Positions 54,501 through 64,000 of a stretch of 64,000 bases of DNA are shown here, one piece after another; the first letter of the stretch is position 1; each line of letters opens with the position of its first letter. Location of the stretch: the NCBI RefSeq assembly GCF_000026105.1, contig NC_008027.1, positions 179,501-243,500 on the forward strand, read 5' to 3'. The notes under the pieces are model-generated. The model searched no databases, was not told where the DNA came from, and saw only the letters and a program-made list of their open reading frames with translations. Origin of the DNA: Pseudomonas entomophila L48 (lineage in GTDB: Bacteria; Pseudomonadota; Gammaproteobacteria; Pseudomonadales; Pseudomonadaceae). Both the position numbers and the translations under genes were made by a program.

Positions 54501-54571
54501 GCACCCTTTCGCCGGCAAGGCCGGCTCCTACCTGGACGGTGTAGGAGCCGGCCTTGCCGGCGAAAGGGTGC
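54501..54571. repeat. Paired REP element (CCTTTCGCCGGCAAGGCCGGCTCCTAC type)
   Basis: GCACCCTTTCGCCGGCAAGG and its perfect inverted partner lie between gshA and the thioesterase gene. Confidence 0.92.
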
Positions 54572-54609
54572 ATATGTTGCCGAAAATACCGCAGATGGGG
54601 CTGCGTCAG

Positions 54610-54996
54610 CTAGAGAACCGCGAAGGTTCCCTGCGCCTTGGCCACCAGTTTGTCGCCCTGAAGCACGTCGGCGTCGACCACCAGCGTGCGCCGTCCGGCA
54701 TGCAGCACGCGGGCGGTGCACAGCACCTCACCCTCGCTGACGGCGCGCATGTAGTTGATCTTGCACTCGATGGTCACGCTCTGCTGGTCGAAGCCATGGC
54801 TGGCCGAGCAGGCCAGTCCCATGGCGATGTCCACCAGGCTGAAGATCGCCCCGCCGTGCAGCTTCTGCCCGCGGTTGCGCAGGTGCGGCGCCAGCGCCAG
54901 GGCCACCTCGGCCACGCCCGTGTCCAGGCGTTGCAGGCGGCAGCCCAGAAGCTGGCTGAAGGCGCTTTCGAGGTACTCCGGCGCGACGTCCATCAC
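54610..54996 (-). CDS. PaaI-family hotdog-fold thioesterase
   Basis: The 128-residue protein has a hotdog fold with the PaaI pattern [29 protein letters not shown] (about residues 38-66) and [20 protein letters not shown]. Such enzymes hydrolyse acyl-CoA or aryl-CoA thioesters; the substrate is unknown. The first codon may be GTG at 54996 or the following ATG at 54993; the latter overlaps the tex stop as TGATG. Coupling to tex indicates one transcript. Confidence 0.85.
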   Translation of the reverse strand: MMDVAPEYLESAFSQLLGCRLQRLDTGVAEVALALAPHLRNRGQKLHGGAIFSLVDIAMGLACSASHGFDQQSVTIECKINYMRAVSEGEVLCTARVLHAGRRTLVVDADVLQGDKLVAKAQGTFAVL

Positions 54997-57320
54997 TTCT
55001 TCTTCAGTTGCTTGGCGTTGGCGAACAGTGCCGCCATGGCGTTGTTGGCCGGTGCCGCAGCGGTGGTCTCGCGTGGGCGCGGGGCCTGCTGCTGGCGGTT
55101 GCCGCCATTGCCACCGCGATTACCGCCGCGGTTGCCTTCGACCTTCTCGCCCGGGGTGTCGCTCATGCGCATGGACAGGCCGACGCGCTTGCGCGGGATG
55201 TCCACTTCCATGACCTTGACCTTGACCACGTCGCCGGCCTTGACCGCTTCACGGGGATCTTTGACGAACTTCTCCGACAACGCCGAGATATGCACAAGGC
55301 CATCCTGGTGCACGCCGATGTCGACGAAGGCGCCGAAGTTGGTGACGTTGGTCACCACGCCTTCGAGGATCATGCCCGGCTCCAGGTCCTTGAGGTCCTC
55401 GACGCCGTCCTGGAAGGTGGCGGTCTTGAACTCGGGGCGCGGGTCGCGGCCGGGCTTGTCCAGTTCCTGGAGAATGTCGGTGACGGTCGGCAGGCCGAAG
55501 CTTTCGTCGGTGAACTTCTTCGGGTCCAGGCGCTTGAGGAAACCGCTGTCGCCGATCAGCGAACGGATGTCGCGGTCGGTGTCGGCGGCGATGCGTTGCA
55601 CCAGCGGGTAGGCTTCCGGGTGCACCGCCGAGGCGTCCAGCGGGTTGTCACCGTTCATCACGCGCAGGAAGCCGGCGGCCTGTTCGAAGGTCTTCTCGCC
55701 GAGGCGGCTGACCTTCTTGAGGGCGGCGCGGGTGGCGAACGGGCCGTTGGCGTCGCGGTGGGCGACGATGTTCTGCGCCAGGGTGGCGTTGAGGCCGGAG
55801 ATGCGGGTCAGCAGCGCCACCGAGGCGGTGTTGACGTCCACGCCGACGGCGTTCACGCAGTCCTCGACCACGGCGTCCAGACCACGGGCCAGCTTCACCT
55901 GCGACACGTCGTGCTGGTACTGGCCGACACCAATGGATTTCGGGTCGATCTTCACCAGCTCCGCCAGTGGGTCCTGCAGGCGGCGGGCGATGGACACCGC
56001 GCCACGGATCGACACGTCCAGGTCGGGGAACTCGCGGGCGGCCAGTTCCGAGGCCGAATACACCGAGGCGCCGGCCTCGGAGACCATGATCTTGGTGATC
56101 TTCAGCGCTGGATATTTCTTGACCAGCTCGGCCACCAGCTTGTCGCTCTCGCGGCTGGCGGTGCCGTTGCCGATGGCGATCAGTTCGACCGAGTGCTTGG
56201 CGCACAGCGCGGCCATGATCGAGATCGTGCGGTCCCAGTCGTTCTTCGGCGCGTGCGGGTAGACCGTAGTGTGGTCCAGCAGCTTGCCGGTGGCATCGAC
56301 CACGGCAATCTTGCAGCCGGTGCGCAGGCCCGGGTCGAAGCCCAGCGTTGCGCGCGGGCCGGCAGGAGCGGCCAGCAGCAGGTCGTGCAGGTTGTGGGCG
56401 AAGACGTTGATCGCCTCGCCTTCGGCATTGTCGCGCAACTCGCCGAACAGGTCGGTTTCCAAGTGGGTGTACAGCTTGACCTTCCAGGTCCAGCGCACCA
56501 CCTCGCCCAGCCACTTGTCGGCCGGGCGGTTGCGGTTCTCGATGCCGACATGGTTGCCGATCATCAGCTCGCACGGGTGCAGGGTGCCCGGCAGCTCTTC
56601 GCCGACTTTCAGCGAGGCGCTCAGCACGCCTTCGTTGCGCCCGCGGAAGATCGCCAGGGCACGGTGCGACGGCGCGGTGCGCAGCAGTTCGTCATGGGCG
56701 AAGTAATCACGGAACTTGGCGCCTTCCTCTTCCTTGCCAGCTACTACGCGGGCAGTCAGCACCGCTTCCTGCTTGAGGAAGTTGCGCAGCTTGTCGAGCA
56801 GGGCGGCGTCTTCGGCGAAGCGCTCCATGAGGATGTACTTGGCGCCTTCCAGGGCGGCCTTGACGTCGGCCACGCCCTTGGCCGTATCGACGAAGCGTGC
56901 GGCTTCGCTTTCCGGGTTCAACTGCGGGTCGTTGAACAGGCCGTCGGCCAACTCGCCCAGGCCGGCTTCCAGGGCGATCTGGCCCTTGGTGCGGCGTTTC
57001 TGCTTGTACGGCAGGTAGAGGTCTTCGAGGCGGGTCTTGGTGTCGGCCAGCTTGATCTCGCGGGCCAGCTCCGGGGTCAGCTTGCCTTGCTCCTCGATGC
57101 TGGCCAGGATGCTGGCGCGGCGCTCGTCGAGTTCGCGCAGGTAGCGCAGGCGCTCTTCCAGGTGGCGCAGTTGGGTGTCGTCCAGGCTGCCGGTCACTTC
57201 CTTGCGGTAACGGGCGATGAAGGGCACGGTCGAGCCTTCGTCCAACAGGCCCACGGCCGCTTCGACCTGTTGCGGGCGTACGCCCAGTTCCTCGGCGATA
57301 CGGCTGTTGATGCTGTCCAT
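54993..57320 (-). CDS. tex: Tex: RNA-binding transcription accessory protein
   Basis: The 775-residue Tex protein has an N-terminal helical domain, a YqgF-like nuclease fold ([18 protein letters not shown], about residue 330), helix-hairpin-helix motifs ([30 protein letters not shown]) and a C-terminal S1 domain ([31 protein letters not shown], about 650-720). The tail is Gly/Asn-rich and ends in lysines. It binds nucleic acids and affects transcription and toxin expression in relatives. The ATG at 57320 follows AGGTGG; a GTG three codons earlier is less likely. Confidence 0.95.
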   Translation of the reverse strand: MDSINSRIAEELGVRPQQVEAAVGLLDEGSTVPFIARYRKEVTGSLDDTQLRHLEERLRYLRELDERRASILASIEEQGKLTPELAREIKLADTKTRLEDLYLPYKQKRRTKGQIALEAGLGELADGLFNDPQLNPESEAARFVDTAKGVADVKAALEGAKYILMERFAEDAALLDKLRNFLKQEAVLTARVVAGKEEEGAKFRDYFAHDELLRTAPSHRALAIFRGRNEGVLSASLKVGEELPGTLHPCELMIGNHVGIENRNRPADKWLGEVVRWTWKVKLYTHLETDLFGELRDNAEGEAINVFAHNLHDLLLAAPAGPRATLGFDPGLRTGCKIAVVDATGKLLDHTTVYPHAPKNDWDRTISIMAALCAKHSVELIAIGNGTASRESDKLVAELVKKYPALKITKIMVSEAGASVYSASELAAREFPDLDVSIRGAVSIARRLQDPLAELVKIDPKSIGVGQYQHDVSQVKLARGLDAVVEDCVNAVGVDVNTASVALLTRISGLNATLAQNIVAHRDANGPFATRAALKKVSRLGEKTFEQAAGFLRVMNGDNPLDASAVHPEAYPLVQRIAADTDRDIRSLIGDSGFLKRLDPKKFTDESFGLPTVTDILQELDKPGRDPRPEFKTATFQDGVEDLKDLEPGMILEGVVTNVTNFGAFVDIGVHQDGLVHISALSEKFVKDPREAVKAGDVVKVKVMEVDIPRKRVGLSMRMSDTPGEKVEGNRGGNRGGNGGNRQQQAPRPRETTAAAPANNAMAALFANAKQLKKK

Positions 57321-57549
57321 GAAAACCACCTGACAAATAGTGAATGCAAGGCCGCGGGTGGGCGTTCAGGCCCGGCGGCGCTGGGTGAAAGGCGCGCATT
57401 ATACCCATCGCGTCGGGCTTGCGGTGATGGCGCCGCGCCAGCCGACGATGGGGCGACAGTGGCATGCCGGGAAAAATCTGCTAACAATGCACACGGCACG
57501 CGCTGCAATGGCTACGCCATAATGCGCGGCGATATCAGAGGAGACATTC

Positions 57550-58290
57550 ATGACCAGCACCGCAAACGCCGTAGAAGGCGACAAGATTCTCATCGTCGAC
57601 GACGACCCGGGCCTGAGCAGCCTGCTGGACCGCTTCTTCACCAGCAAGGGCTTCCGTGTCCGCACCGTACCGAACGTCGAACAGATGGACCGCCTGCTGG
57701 CCCGTGAAGTGTTCAACCTGGTGGTGCTCGACCTGATGCTGCCGGGCGAGGACGGCCTGTCCGCCTGCAAGCGCCTGCGCGCGTCGAACAACCAGATCCC
57801 GATCATCATGCTCACCGCCAAGGGCGATGAACTCAGCCGTATCAAGGGCCTCGAACTGGGCGCCGACGACTATCTGGCCAAACCGTTCAACCCCGACGAA
57901 CTGGTGGCCCGGGTCAAGGCCGTGCTGCGTCGCCAGGCCCCGAGCGTGCCGGGTGCCCCTGGCAGCGAGGAAGAGACCGTCACCTTCGGCGACTACGAGC
58001 TGTCGCTGGCCACCCGCGAACTCAAGCGCGGCGAAGAGACGCACATGCTCACCACTGGCGAGTTCGCCGTGCTCAAGGCCCTGGTGATGCACGCCCGCGA
58101 GCCGCTGACCCGCGACAAGCTGATGAACCTGGCCCGCGGCCGTGAGTGGGACGCCCTGGAGCGCTCCATCGACGTGCAGATCTCGCGCCTGCGCCGCATG
58201 ATCGAGCCCGACCCGTCCAAGCCCCGCTACATCCAGACCGTGTGGGGTGTGGGTTATGTCTTCGTGCCGGATGGAAACGCCGGAAAATGA
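57550..58290 (+). CDS. ompR: OmpR response regulator
   Basis: The 246-residue regulator has a receiver domain with acidic pocket VDDD (16-19), phosphorylated D61 in VVLDLMLPGEDG, the conserved K in YLAKPF, and a C-terminal winged helix (ISRLRRMIEPDPSKPRYIQTVWGVGYVFV). It controls osmotic and envelope genes with EnvZ, whose gene follows after 94 bases. A strong hairpin with a T run stands between the two genes. Confidence 0.95.
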   Translation: MTSTANAVEGDKILIVDDDPGLSSLLDRFFTSKGFRVRTVPNVEQMDRLLAREVFNLVVLDLMLPGEDGLSACKRLRASNNQIPIIMLTAKGDELSRIKGLELGADDYLAKPFNPDELVARVKAVLRRQAPSVPGAPGSEEETVTFGDYELSLATRELKRGEETHMLTTGEFAVLKALVMHAREPLTRDKLMNLARGREWDALERSIDVQISRLRRMIEPDPSKPRYIQTVWGVGYVFVPDGNAGK

Positions 58291-58313
58291 GCCTGCCGGC
58301 TCGTCCGGGTGCA

Positions 58314-58345
58314 ACAGGGCGACTCATGCGAGTCGCCCTGTTTTC
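58314..58345 (+). terminator. Strong hairpin with T run between ompR and envZ
   Basis: ACAGGGCGACTC (58314-58325) and GAGTCGCCCTGT (58330-58341) pair perfectly over twelve bases around ATGC, followed by TTTTC counting from 58341. It has the form of an intrinsic terminator inside a two-component operon. Confidence 0.75.
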
Positions 58346-58384
58346 GTCTATGGCGTCCGGCCTTTTCAGCACAGTAGTTGATCG

Positions 58385-59698
58385 ATGAAAACCCCTCTCT
58401 GGTTCCCGCAAAGCTTCTTCGCCCGCACCTTGTGGCTGGTACTGATCGTCGTGCTGTTCTCCAAGGCATTGACACTCGTCTACCTGCTGATGAACGAGGA
58501 CGTGCTGGTCGATCGCCAGTACAGCCACGGCGTGGCACTGACGTTGCGCGCCTATTGGGCGGCGGACGAAGAGAACCGCGACAAGATCGCCGAGGCCGCT
58601 GGCCTGATCCGGGTCACCGGCTCCGGTGTGCCGGAGGGCGAGCAGCACTGGCCTTACAGTGAGATCTACCAACGCCAGATGCAGGCCGAACTGGGTGATG
58701 ACACCGAGGTGCGGCTGCGCATCCACGCGCCGCCCGCGTTGTGGGTCAATGCACCGAGCCTGGGCCCGGGCTGGCTCAAGGTACCGCTGTACCCGCACCC
58801 GCTGCGTGGGCAGAAGATCTGGAACGTGCTCGGTTGGTTCCTGGCCATCGGCCTGTTGTCCACCGCGTCGGCGTGGATCTTCGTGCGCCAGCTCAACCAG
58901 CCGCTCAAGCGCCTGGTGTTCGCCGCCCGCCAGCTGGGCCAGGGGCGCAGTGTGCGCCTACCCATCAGCGATACCCCCAGCGAGATGACCGAGGTGTACC
59001 GCGCCTTCAACCAGATGGCCGAGGACGTCGAGCAGGCCGGGCGCGAACGTGAGCTGATGCTCGCCGGGGTGTCCCACGACTTGCGCACACCGCTTACAAG
59101 GCTGCGCTTGTCGCTGTCGCTGATGGGTAATGAAAGCGACCTCAGCGATGACATGGTCCGCGACATCGAGGACATGGACGCGATCCTCGACCAGTTCCTG
59201 GCGTTCATTCGTGATGGGCGTGACGAGCCGGTGGAAGAGGTCGATTTGAACGACCTGATCTACGAAGTGGTGGCGCCGTATAACCAGCACAAGGAACAGG
59301 TGCGCCTGTGCCTGGAGCCGATTCCGCCCTTCCCGCTGCGGCGGGTGTCGCTCAAGCGCATGCTTGGCAACCTGATCGGCAATGCCCTGCACCATGCCGG
59401 CAAAGGCGTCGAGGTGGCCGCCTACGTGTCGGGCGACCAGAGCGCGCCCTATGTGGTGCTCAGCGTGCTGGACCGTGGCGCGGGAATCGACGAGTCGGAG
59501 CTGGAGACCATCTTCAACCCGTTCATTCGCGGTGACCGGGCGCGGGGCGGCAAGGGCACCGGGCTGGGGTTGGCGATCGTCAAGCGGATCGCCGCGCAGC
59601 ATGGCGGCAATGTGGAGTTGCGCAACCGCTCCGGTGGCGGAATCGAGGCACGGGTGAGGTTGCCGTTGGGGCTGTTGCTGCCGCGCAATGCCGTCTAA
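58385..59698 (+). CDS. envZ: EnvZ sensor histidine kinase
   Basis: The 437-residue kinase has two membrane helices (about 14-36 and 147-168) around a periplasmic domain of about 110 residues, then HAMP, a dimerisation domain with H231 in GVSHDLRTPLTRLRLS, N-box NLIGNALHHA, and G-boxes DRGAGIDESE and GGKGTGLGLAIVKR. It phosphorylates OmpR. A REP pair follows. Confidence 0.94.
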   Translation: MKTPLWFPQSFFARTLWLVLIVVLFSKALTLVYLLMNEDVLVDRQYSHGVALTLRAYWAADEENRDKIAEAAGLIRVTGSGVPEGEQHWPYSEIYQRQMQAELGDDTEVRLRIHAPPALWVNAPSLGPGWLKVPLYPHPLRGQKIWNVLGWFLAIGLLSTASAWIFVRQLNQPLKRLVFAARQLGQGRSVRLPISDTPSEMTEVYRAFNQMAEDVEQAGRERELMLAGVSHDLRTPLTRLRLSLSLMGNESDLSDDMVRDIEDMDAILDQFLAFIRDGRDEPVEEVDLNDLIYEVVAPYNQHKEQVRLCLEPIPPFPLRRVSLKRMLGNLIGNALHHAGKGVEVAAYVSGDQSAPYVVLSVLDRGAGIDESELETIFNPFIRGDRARGGKGTGLGLAIVKRIAAQHGGNVELRNRSGGGIEARVRLPLGLLLPRNAV

Positions 59699-59713
59699 AG
59701 ACAAGCCCAGCCC

Positions 59714-59820
59714 TTTGTAGGAGCCAGCTTTGCTGGCGAAGAGGCCCGCACCGGCAGCATTGGACAGTTGCCTTGCGCTGCCGCTGCTGGCCCCTTCGCC
59801 GGCAAGCCGGCTCCTACAGG
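59714..59820. repeat. Paired REP element, arms of two subtypes
   Basis: TTGTAGGAGCCAGCTTTGCTGGCGAAG on the left and CTTCGCCGGCAAGCCGGCTCCTACAGG on the right are inverted but differ in the stem (CCAGCTTTGCTGG versus CCGGCTTGCCGG), so it looks like a hybrid pair. Confidence 0.8.
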
Positions 59821-59833
59821 GTGTAGCGTATGC

Positions 59834-60739
59834 TTATCCTTTGCCCTTGGTCCGCGTCTGATTCGGCCCGCTGTTCTTCTCCAGGTGCTCGATGATCATC
59901 CCGGCCACATCCTTGCCGGTAGTCACTTCGATCCCCTCAAGCCCTGGTGACGAGTTCACTTCCATCACCAGCGGTCCATGGTTCGAACGCAGGATATCCA
60001 CCCCCGCCACGCTCAAGCCCATCACCTTGGCTGCGCGAATGGCGGTCATGCGCTCCTCCGGGGTGATCTTGATCAGGCTGGCCACGCCCCCGCGATGCAG
60101 GTTGGAGCGGAACTCGCCAGGCTTGGCCTGGCGCTTCATCGAGGCGATCACCTTGTCGCCCACCACGAAGCAGCGGATATCAGCACCGCCGGCCTCCTTG
60201 ATGTACTCCTGAACCATGATGTTCTGCTTCAGGCCCATAAACGCCTCGATCACCGACTCGGCGGCCTTGGTGGTCTCGCACAGCACCACGCCGATGCCTT
60301 GGGTACCTTCGAGCACTTTGATCACCAGGGGTGCGCCGTTGACCATCTGGATCAGGTCGGGGATATCGTCCGGGGAGTGGGCGAAACCGGTGATGGGCAG
60401 GCCGATGCCGCGACGCGACAGCAGTTGCAGCGAGCGCAGCTTGTCCCGCGAGCGGGCGATGGCTACCGATTCATTGAGCGGGTAGACCCCCATCATCTCG
60501 AACTGGCGCAGCACCGCACAGCCGTAGAAGGTGACCGAGGCACCGATGCGCGGGATCACCGCGTCGAAACCTTCAAGCGGCTTGCCGCGGTAGTGGATCT
60601 GCGGCTTGTGGCTGGCAATGTTCATATAGGCCCGGAGCGTGTCGATCACCACCACTTCATGGCCCCGCTGGGTACCGGCCTCGACCAGGCGGCGGGTGGA
60701 ATACAGACGCGGATTGCGCGAGAGCACAGCGATCTTCAT
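59834..60739 (-). CDS. rimK: RimK: ribosomal protein S6 glutamate ligase
   Basis: The 301-residue ATP-grasp enzyme begins [21 protein letters not shown]. It has the ATP-binding [17 protein letters not shown] (about 140-156), [28 protein letters not shown] and the metal-binding [14 protein letters not shown]. It adds glutamates to the C-terminus of S6, altering ribosomes. Its ATG overlaps the stop of the rimB-type gene by four bases. Confidence 0.95.
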   Translation of the reverse strand: MKIAVLSRNPRLYSTRRLVEAGTQRGHEVVVIDTLRAYMNIASHKPQIHYRGKPLEGFDAVIPRIGASVTFYGCAVLRQFEMMGVYPLNESVAIARSRDKLRSLQLLSRRGIGLPITGFAHSPDDIPDLIQMVNGAPLVIKVLEGTQGIGVVLCETTKAAESVIEAFMGLKQNIMVQEYIKEAGGADIRCFVVGDKVIASMKRQAKPGEFRSNLHRGGVASLIKITPEERMTAIRAAKVMGLSVAGVDILRSNHGPLVMEVNSSPGLEGIEVTTGKDVAGMIIEHLEKNSGPNQTRTKGKG

Positions 60740-61218
60740 GCAGCACCTGTGACAGGGGAAAGGGTGGCCGGGAAGGCCGGTTTGTCCTGGACGTACTTGA
60801 GGCCGGGGTTGACCACCAGCTGGCCGTGGATGAGCGCCTTGGAACCAAGCAACAACCGGTAGCGCATGTTCTTGCGGCAGGCCAGGGTGAACTCGACCTC
60901 CCAGACGCGATCACCCAGCGCCAGGCTGGTGCGGATCACGTAGCGGGTCTGGGCGTGGCCGTTGGAGCTCTTGATGGTCTTCATGGTCACCAGCGGCGCC
61001 TCGCAGCGGCGATGGCGCAGTTGCACCACCGAGCCCAGGTGCGCGGTGAAGCGCACCCACGGCTGGCCGTCGCGTTCGAAGGGCTCGACGTCGGTGGCAT
61101 GCAGGCTGGAAGTGCTGGCGCCAGTGTCGATCTTGGCGCGCAGGCCGGCGACACCGAGGTCGGGCAGGGCGACCCACTCGCGCAGGCCGATCACAGTCAG
61201 GTGGTCAAATGTCTTCAC
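60736..61218 (-). CDS. rimB: RimB: retropepsin-like aspartic protease (annotated elsewhere as ATP-dependent zinc protease)
   Basis: The 160-residue protein has a single retropepsin active-site motif [13 protein letters not shown] (about residues 28-40) and a second conserved block [24 protein letters not shown]. In pseudomonads RimB opposes or controls RimK-mediated S6 modification. The GTG at 61218 ([16 protein letters not shown]) preceded by CAGGGCACG is favoured; an ATG 19 codons earlier would add a basic stretch absent from the family as I recall it. It is the first gene of the rimBK pair. Confidence 0.88.
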   Translation of the reverse strand: MKTFDHLTVIGLREWVALPDLGVAGLRAKIDTGASTSSLHATDVEPFERDGQPWVRFTAHLGSVVQLRHRRCEAPLVTMKTIKSSNGHAQTRYVIRTSLALGDRVWEVEFTLACRKNMRYRLLLGSKALIHGQLVVNPGLKYVQDKPAFPATLSPVTGAA

Positions 61219-61327
61219 GAAGCGTGCCCTGCGGATGAGGTGGTGAACTGTAATGACGGCACGGATTTTTTGCATCCGTCAGTCACGGTAGTACAGTTCC
61301 GTGAAAGACAGAATTCGAGGAAAAACC

Positions 61328-61729
61328 ATGGCACAAAAGCCTGAAGACGACGACAAGGTGCGCCTGGACAAGTGGTTGTGGGCGGCGCGCTTCTACAAGA
61401 CCCGCGCCCTGGCCAAGGCGGCCATCGAGAGCGGCAAGGTGCACTGCCGGGGCGAACGTTGCAAGCCGGGCAAGGAGCCGCGGGTGGGCGACGAGTTCGT
61501 GCTGCGTACAGGCTTCGACGAGCGCACCGTGGTGGTCAAGGCACTGTCGGTGGTGCGGCGTGGGGCGCCGGAGGCCCAGACACTGTATGAGGAAACGCCC
61601 GAGAGCGTGAAGCGGCGCGAGCAGGCGGCCGAAATGCGCAAGGCGGGGGCGATGGGAGTGACCACCGACGGGCGGCCGACCAAGAAGCAGCGGCGGCAGA
61701 TTCACCAGCTGCATGGCAGTTTCGAGTAG
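61328..61729 (+). CDS. hslR: Hsp15: ribosome-associated heat shock protein
   Basis: The 133-residue S4-domain RNA-binding protein has VRLDKWLWAARFYKTRALAKAAIESGKVHCRGERCKPG at residues 11-48, the Hsp15 signature, and a basic C-terminus (TKKQRRQIHQLHG). It binds 50S subunits carrying stalled nascent chains. The ATG is preceded by GAGGAAAAACC. A REP pair follows. hslO, another heat-stress gene, is 1 kb downstream. Confidence 0.94.
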   Translation: MAQKPEDDDKVRLDKWLWAARFYKTRALAKAAIESGKVHCRGERCKPGKEPRVGDEFVLRTGFDERTVVVKALSVVRRGAPEAQTLYEETPESVKRREQAAEMRKAGAMGVTTDGRPTKKQRRQIHQLHGSFE

Positions 61730-61737
61730 GCGGCCTG

Positions 61738-61791
61738 TTCGCCGGCAAGCCGGCTCCTACAAGGTCTATAGGAGCCGGCTTGCCGGCGAAC
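61738..61791. repeat. Paired REP element (TTCGCCGGCAAGCCGG type)
   Basis: GTTCGCCGGCAAGCCGGCTCC and its perfect inverted partner lie between the convergent hslR and PAP2 genes. Confidence 0.92.
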
Positions 61792-61797
61792 ATTCGA

Positions 61798-62598
61798 TCA
61801 GGCGGCGCGGATCACGCTCATCCGCCCGACCAATGGCAATCTACCGAGCAGATCAAACAACGGCGCCGTCCAGCGCACCAATGCCGCGCTGGCCTTGGCC
61901 GCCAGCGGCGTGTGGCAGCTCCAGCCCAGGGCCAGCACGGCCATCAGCAACCCGCCGATGTAGTCGTCCTGCCCCCAGTGCGCGCCTGCCACCAGGCGCG
62001 GCAGCATGAACAGGCAGGCCAGCGACCAGATCGCCAGGTGCTGCACCAGGCGCCGGCTGAACAGGCTCATGAACAGCGCCCAGATCAGCAGCACCGAGGC
62101 GTGGTCACCCGGGAAACTCTGGCTGGAACGGTCCTTGAGTTCCCACTTTTTCTCCAGGTTCGGGTAGTAGTCGCTCAGGTGCACGGCGTTGTCGAACACC
62201 ATCGATGGGCTATTGTGTTGCCAGCCCATTGCACTGACCCACTTGGAAAACAGCGCGCGAATCACCACTAAGAGGAGCAGGGTCACCAGGAAGGCGAAAA
62301 ACGCCTGGCGTACCTGGACCGCCTTGAACACCCAATCGCCGCGTACCAGCAGCGACAGCATGATCAACCCGACCAGGATGTCGAACGGCCGCAGGCTGCC
62401 GACCGCCCAGATGGAGCGCCAGACCACGTTGTCGGCCAGCGGGGCATTGAGGCCGTGGAACAGCCACTCGTCGAAAGTCAGGCAAAGGATCTGGCCAACG
62501 GGCCACAACCAGAAACACAGTAGGGCAATGGGCAGCAGCGTGCAGGCTGCCAGGGGGCCCCAGGACCACCTTGCTTGGAACAGTGGTCGATTATCCAT
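61798..62598 (-). CDS. PAP2-family membrane phosphatase/phosphotransferase
   Basis: The 266-residue membrane protein has about six hydrophobic helices. The PAP2 motifs are a lysine/arginine region KKWELKDRSSQ, FPGDHASV (the SGH-like motif) and RLVAGAHWGQDDYIGG with the catalytic histidine and aspartate. Relatives act on lipid phosphates or transfer phosphate to lipid A (LpxT-like). The substrate is not clear. The ATG MDNRPLFQARWSWGP is preferred to an upstream in-frame ATG that would add eleven mostly basic residues. It diverges from hslO. Confidence 0.87.
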   Translation of the reverse strand: MDNRPLFQARWSWGPLAACTLLPIALLCFWLWPVGQILCLTFDEWLFHGLNAPLADNVVWRSIWAVGSLRPFDILVGLIMLSLLVRGDWVFKAVQVRQAFFAFLVTLLLLVVIRALFSKWVSAMGWQHNSPSMVFDNAVHLSDYYPNLEKKWELKDRSSQSFPGDHASVLLIWALFMSLFSRRLVQHLAIWSLACLFMLPRLVAGAHWGQDDYIGGLLMAVLALGWSCHTPLAAKASAALVRWTAPLFDLLGRLPLVGRMSVIRAA

Positions 62599-62706
62599 AA
62601 AATACCTCGATCTCCAGCGGCAAATGAGCACCCTGCGGGCGCTCTACGACAGACCTTTCAGTCTCCTGTAATTATTTTGTAATCATTTTCAGAAAGCCAG
62701 ACAACC

Positions 62707-63609
62707 ATGAGCGACTTGCCAGATACCGATTTCACCCAACGCTTCCTGTTCGACGACCGCGATGTGCGCGGCGAGATGGTCGCGCTGGAACGCAGCTACG
62801 CCGAAGTGCTGGCCAAGCACGCTTACCCGCGCCCGGTCCAACACCTGCTGGGCGAACTGATGGCCGCCGCCGCGCTGCTGGTCGGTACCCTCAAGTTCGA
62901 TGGGTTGCTGGTCCTCCAGGCGCAGTCCCAGGGCCCTGTGCCGCTGCTGGCCATCGAGTACACCAGCGAGCATGACATCCGCGGCCTGGCGCGCTTCGAG
63001 GCCGAGCAGATCAAGGATGACGCACGCCTTGCCGACCTGATGCCAGGCGGTCACCTGGTGCTGACCATCATTCCGGTCAACGGCCAGCGTTACCAAGGCA
63101 CCGTCGAGCTGGACGGCCAGGACCTGTCGGAGTGCTTCACCAACTACTTCGTCATGTCCCAGCAGGTGCACACCAGCATCTCCCTGACCGCTGATGGCGT
63201 GCGCGCCCGTGGCCTTCTGGTGCAGCAACTGCCGGCCGAAATCCACAAGGATATCGAAGAGCGCGAGGAGAGCTGGGCCCACGTCAAGGCGCTTGCCAAC
63301 ACCGTCAAGGCCGAGGAACTGCTTGGCCTGGACAACGAAACCGTGCTGCACCGCCTGTACCACGAGGACGCAGTTCGTCTGTTCGACATCCAGCCGCTAC
63401 GCTTCCGTTGCAGCTGCTCGCGCGAGCGCTCCAGCAATGCCCTGGTCAGCCTCGGCGAGCAGGATGCCAAGGCGCTGGTCGAGGAATGCGGCGGCACGGT
63501 CGAGATCGATTGCCAGTTCTGCAACGAGCGCTATCTCTTCGATGCAAGCGATGTTGCGCAATTGTTCGCTGGTGGTGGTACTGACGTACCGTCAGAAACT
63601 CAGCACTGA
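62707..63609 (+). CDS. hslO: Hsp33 redox-regulated chaperone
   Basis: The 300-residue chaperone has the zinc-binding cysteines as C-x-C ([11 protein letters not shown]) and C-x2-C (DCQFCNERY) near the C-terminus; oxidation releases zinc and activates it. The N-terminal substrate domain includes [19 protein letters not shown] and [19 protein letters not shown]. The length is normal. A long hairpin follows the stop. Confidence 0.95.
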
Positions 63610-63630
63610 AACGCTTCACTACAGGACATT

Positions 63631-63669
63631 CTCCTGTCGAACCGCGCAAAAGCGCAGTTCTGACAGGAG
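63631..63669. other. Long hairpin between hslO and pckA
   Basis: CTCCTGTC (63631-63638) and GACAGGAG (63662-63669) form the base of a stem that continues through GAAC/GTTC and GCGC/GCGC around an AAAA loop, with one or two bulges. A run of T follows about nine bases later, so it may end hslO transcripts, or it may be a control element in the pckA leader. Confidence 0.6.
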
Positions 63670-63788
63670 GGGCCTACTTTTTTTGGGCGTTTCTGGCATA
63701 ATCCGGCCACTTTTTTCGCTGTAGTAGTTTGAAACAGGCCACTACAAAACGTTTGGAGCACTCGGCCTCGGGCCGGATGGGGTATCTC

Positions 63789-64000
63789 ATGACGCAAGCC
63801 AACAACACCGTGTACACCGACCTGAGCGTCGATGACCTGGTAAAAGAAGCGCTGCAACGCGGTGAAGGTGTGCTGGCCGATACGGGCGCACTGGTCGTCG
63901 AGACAGGCCACCGTACTGGCCGTTCGCCGGCTGACCGTTTCATCGTTGACGAACCGAGCACCTCTGCCGCCATCGCCTGGGGCCCGATCAACCGCAAGTT
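63789..64000 (+). CDS. pckA: ATP-dependent phosphoenolpyruvate carboxykinase (partial, N-terminus only)
   Basis: About 70 codons are present before the window ends. The peptide begins [20 protein letters not shown] and reaches [24 protein letters not shown], which is the conserved N-terminal block of bacterial ATP-type PEP carboxykinases. The enzyme turns oxaloacetate into phosphoenolpyruvate in gluconeogenesis. The order hslO-pckA agrees with other P. putida genomes as I recall. Confidence 0.9.
   Translation, partial: MTQANNTVYTDLSVDDLVKEALQRGEGVLADTGALVVETGHRTGRSPADRFIVDEPSTSAAIAWGPINRK

Noticed and set aside
55008..57707. Open frame of 899 codons antisense to tex
   Set aside because: tex has full domain support on the other strand, and this frame runs past the tex start into ompR without any domain or ribosome site.

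Overview
The window is chromosomal DNA of a Pseudomonas, most likely of the P. putida group. Reasons: high G+C with strong C/G wobble bias; at least fifteen paired REP elements of the 'GTAGGAGC...' type typical of P. putida; and a gene order (gabDT, desA, metNIQ-like and SfnB genes, tau, lsfA-ssuEADCBF, gshA, tex, ompR-envZ, rimBK, hslR, hslO, pckA) that matches my memory of P. putida KT2440. The ats/sft/ast block matches what I recall of P. putida S-313. No plasmid, phage or insertion sequence genes were seen, and no CRISPR array.

Layout. 1-940: end of an alpha/beta hydrolase lipoprotein gene (cut by the window edge) and tRNA-Arg(CCG). 1.2-5.3 kb: a tight operon of a GntR/UTRA regulator, an AprA-like flavoprotein, an AprB-like two-cluster ferredoxin, a HEAT-repeat protein and a DUF971 protein. 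5.4-7.9 kb: a lone 842-residue protein resembling the Pseudomonas dermonecrotic-toxin-domain family, ending in what looks like an R-S-E ADP-ribosyltransferase domain. 7.9-17.8 kb: sulfate-ester block atsBC / atsRK, sftR / sftP-astA. 18.1-21.0 kb: gabD and gabT. 21.2-27.8 kb: signalling genes (HDOD with a degenerate receiver, two cyclic-di-GMP proteins), a GNAT-like gene that looks foreign, and desA. 27.9-38.4 kb: MetNIQ-type transporter with a DszA-type flavin monooxygenase and two SfnB/DszC-type oxidoreductases, a cystine ABC transporter (tcyJLN) and the serine acetyltransferase gene epsC. 38.6-40.6 kb: betT. 40.7-52.1 kb: tauABCD, oprE, lsfA and ssuEADCBF. 52.2-64 kb: housekeeping genes (gshA with an overlapping TetR gene, tex, ompR-envZ, rimB-rimK, hslR, PAP2 phosphatase, hslO, start of pckA).

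Functionally, most of 8-52 kb is a scattered sulfur-scavenging island. Separate ABC importers bring in sulfate esters, taurine, alkanesulfonates, cystine and a MetQ-type ligand. Dioxygenases (AtsK, TauD) or FMNH2-dependent oxygenases (SsuD, the DszA-like enzyme) release sulfite or sulfate. SsuE supplies reduced flavin, EpsC feeds cysteine synthesis, and LsfA and GshA protect against oxidative stress. Several of these units have similar AT-rich promoter blocks, three of them with a TTATTCC core, suggesting shared sulfur-starvation (CysB-type) control.

The least explained items are the putative ADP-ribosylating toxin (5358-7886), the AprAB-like/HEAT/DUF971 operon in an aerobe (1231-5275), and a possible 18-codon leader ORF coupled to betT next to a BetI-like palindrome. 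All function calls come from reading the sequence and from memory of protein families; no database search was run.
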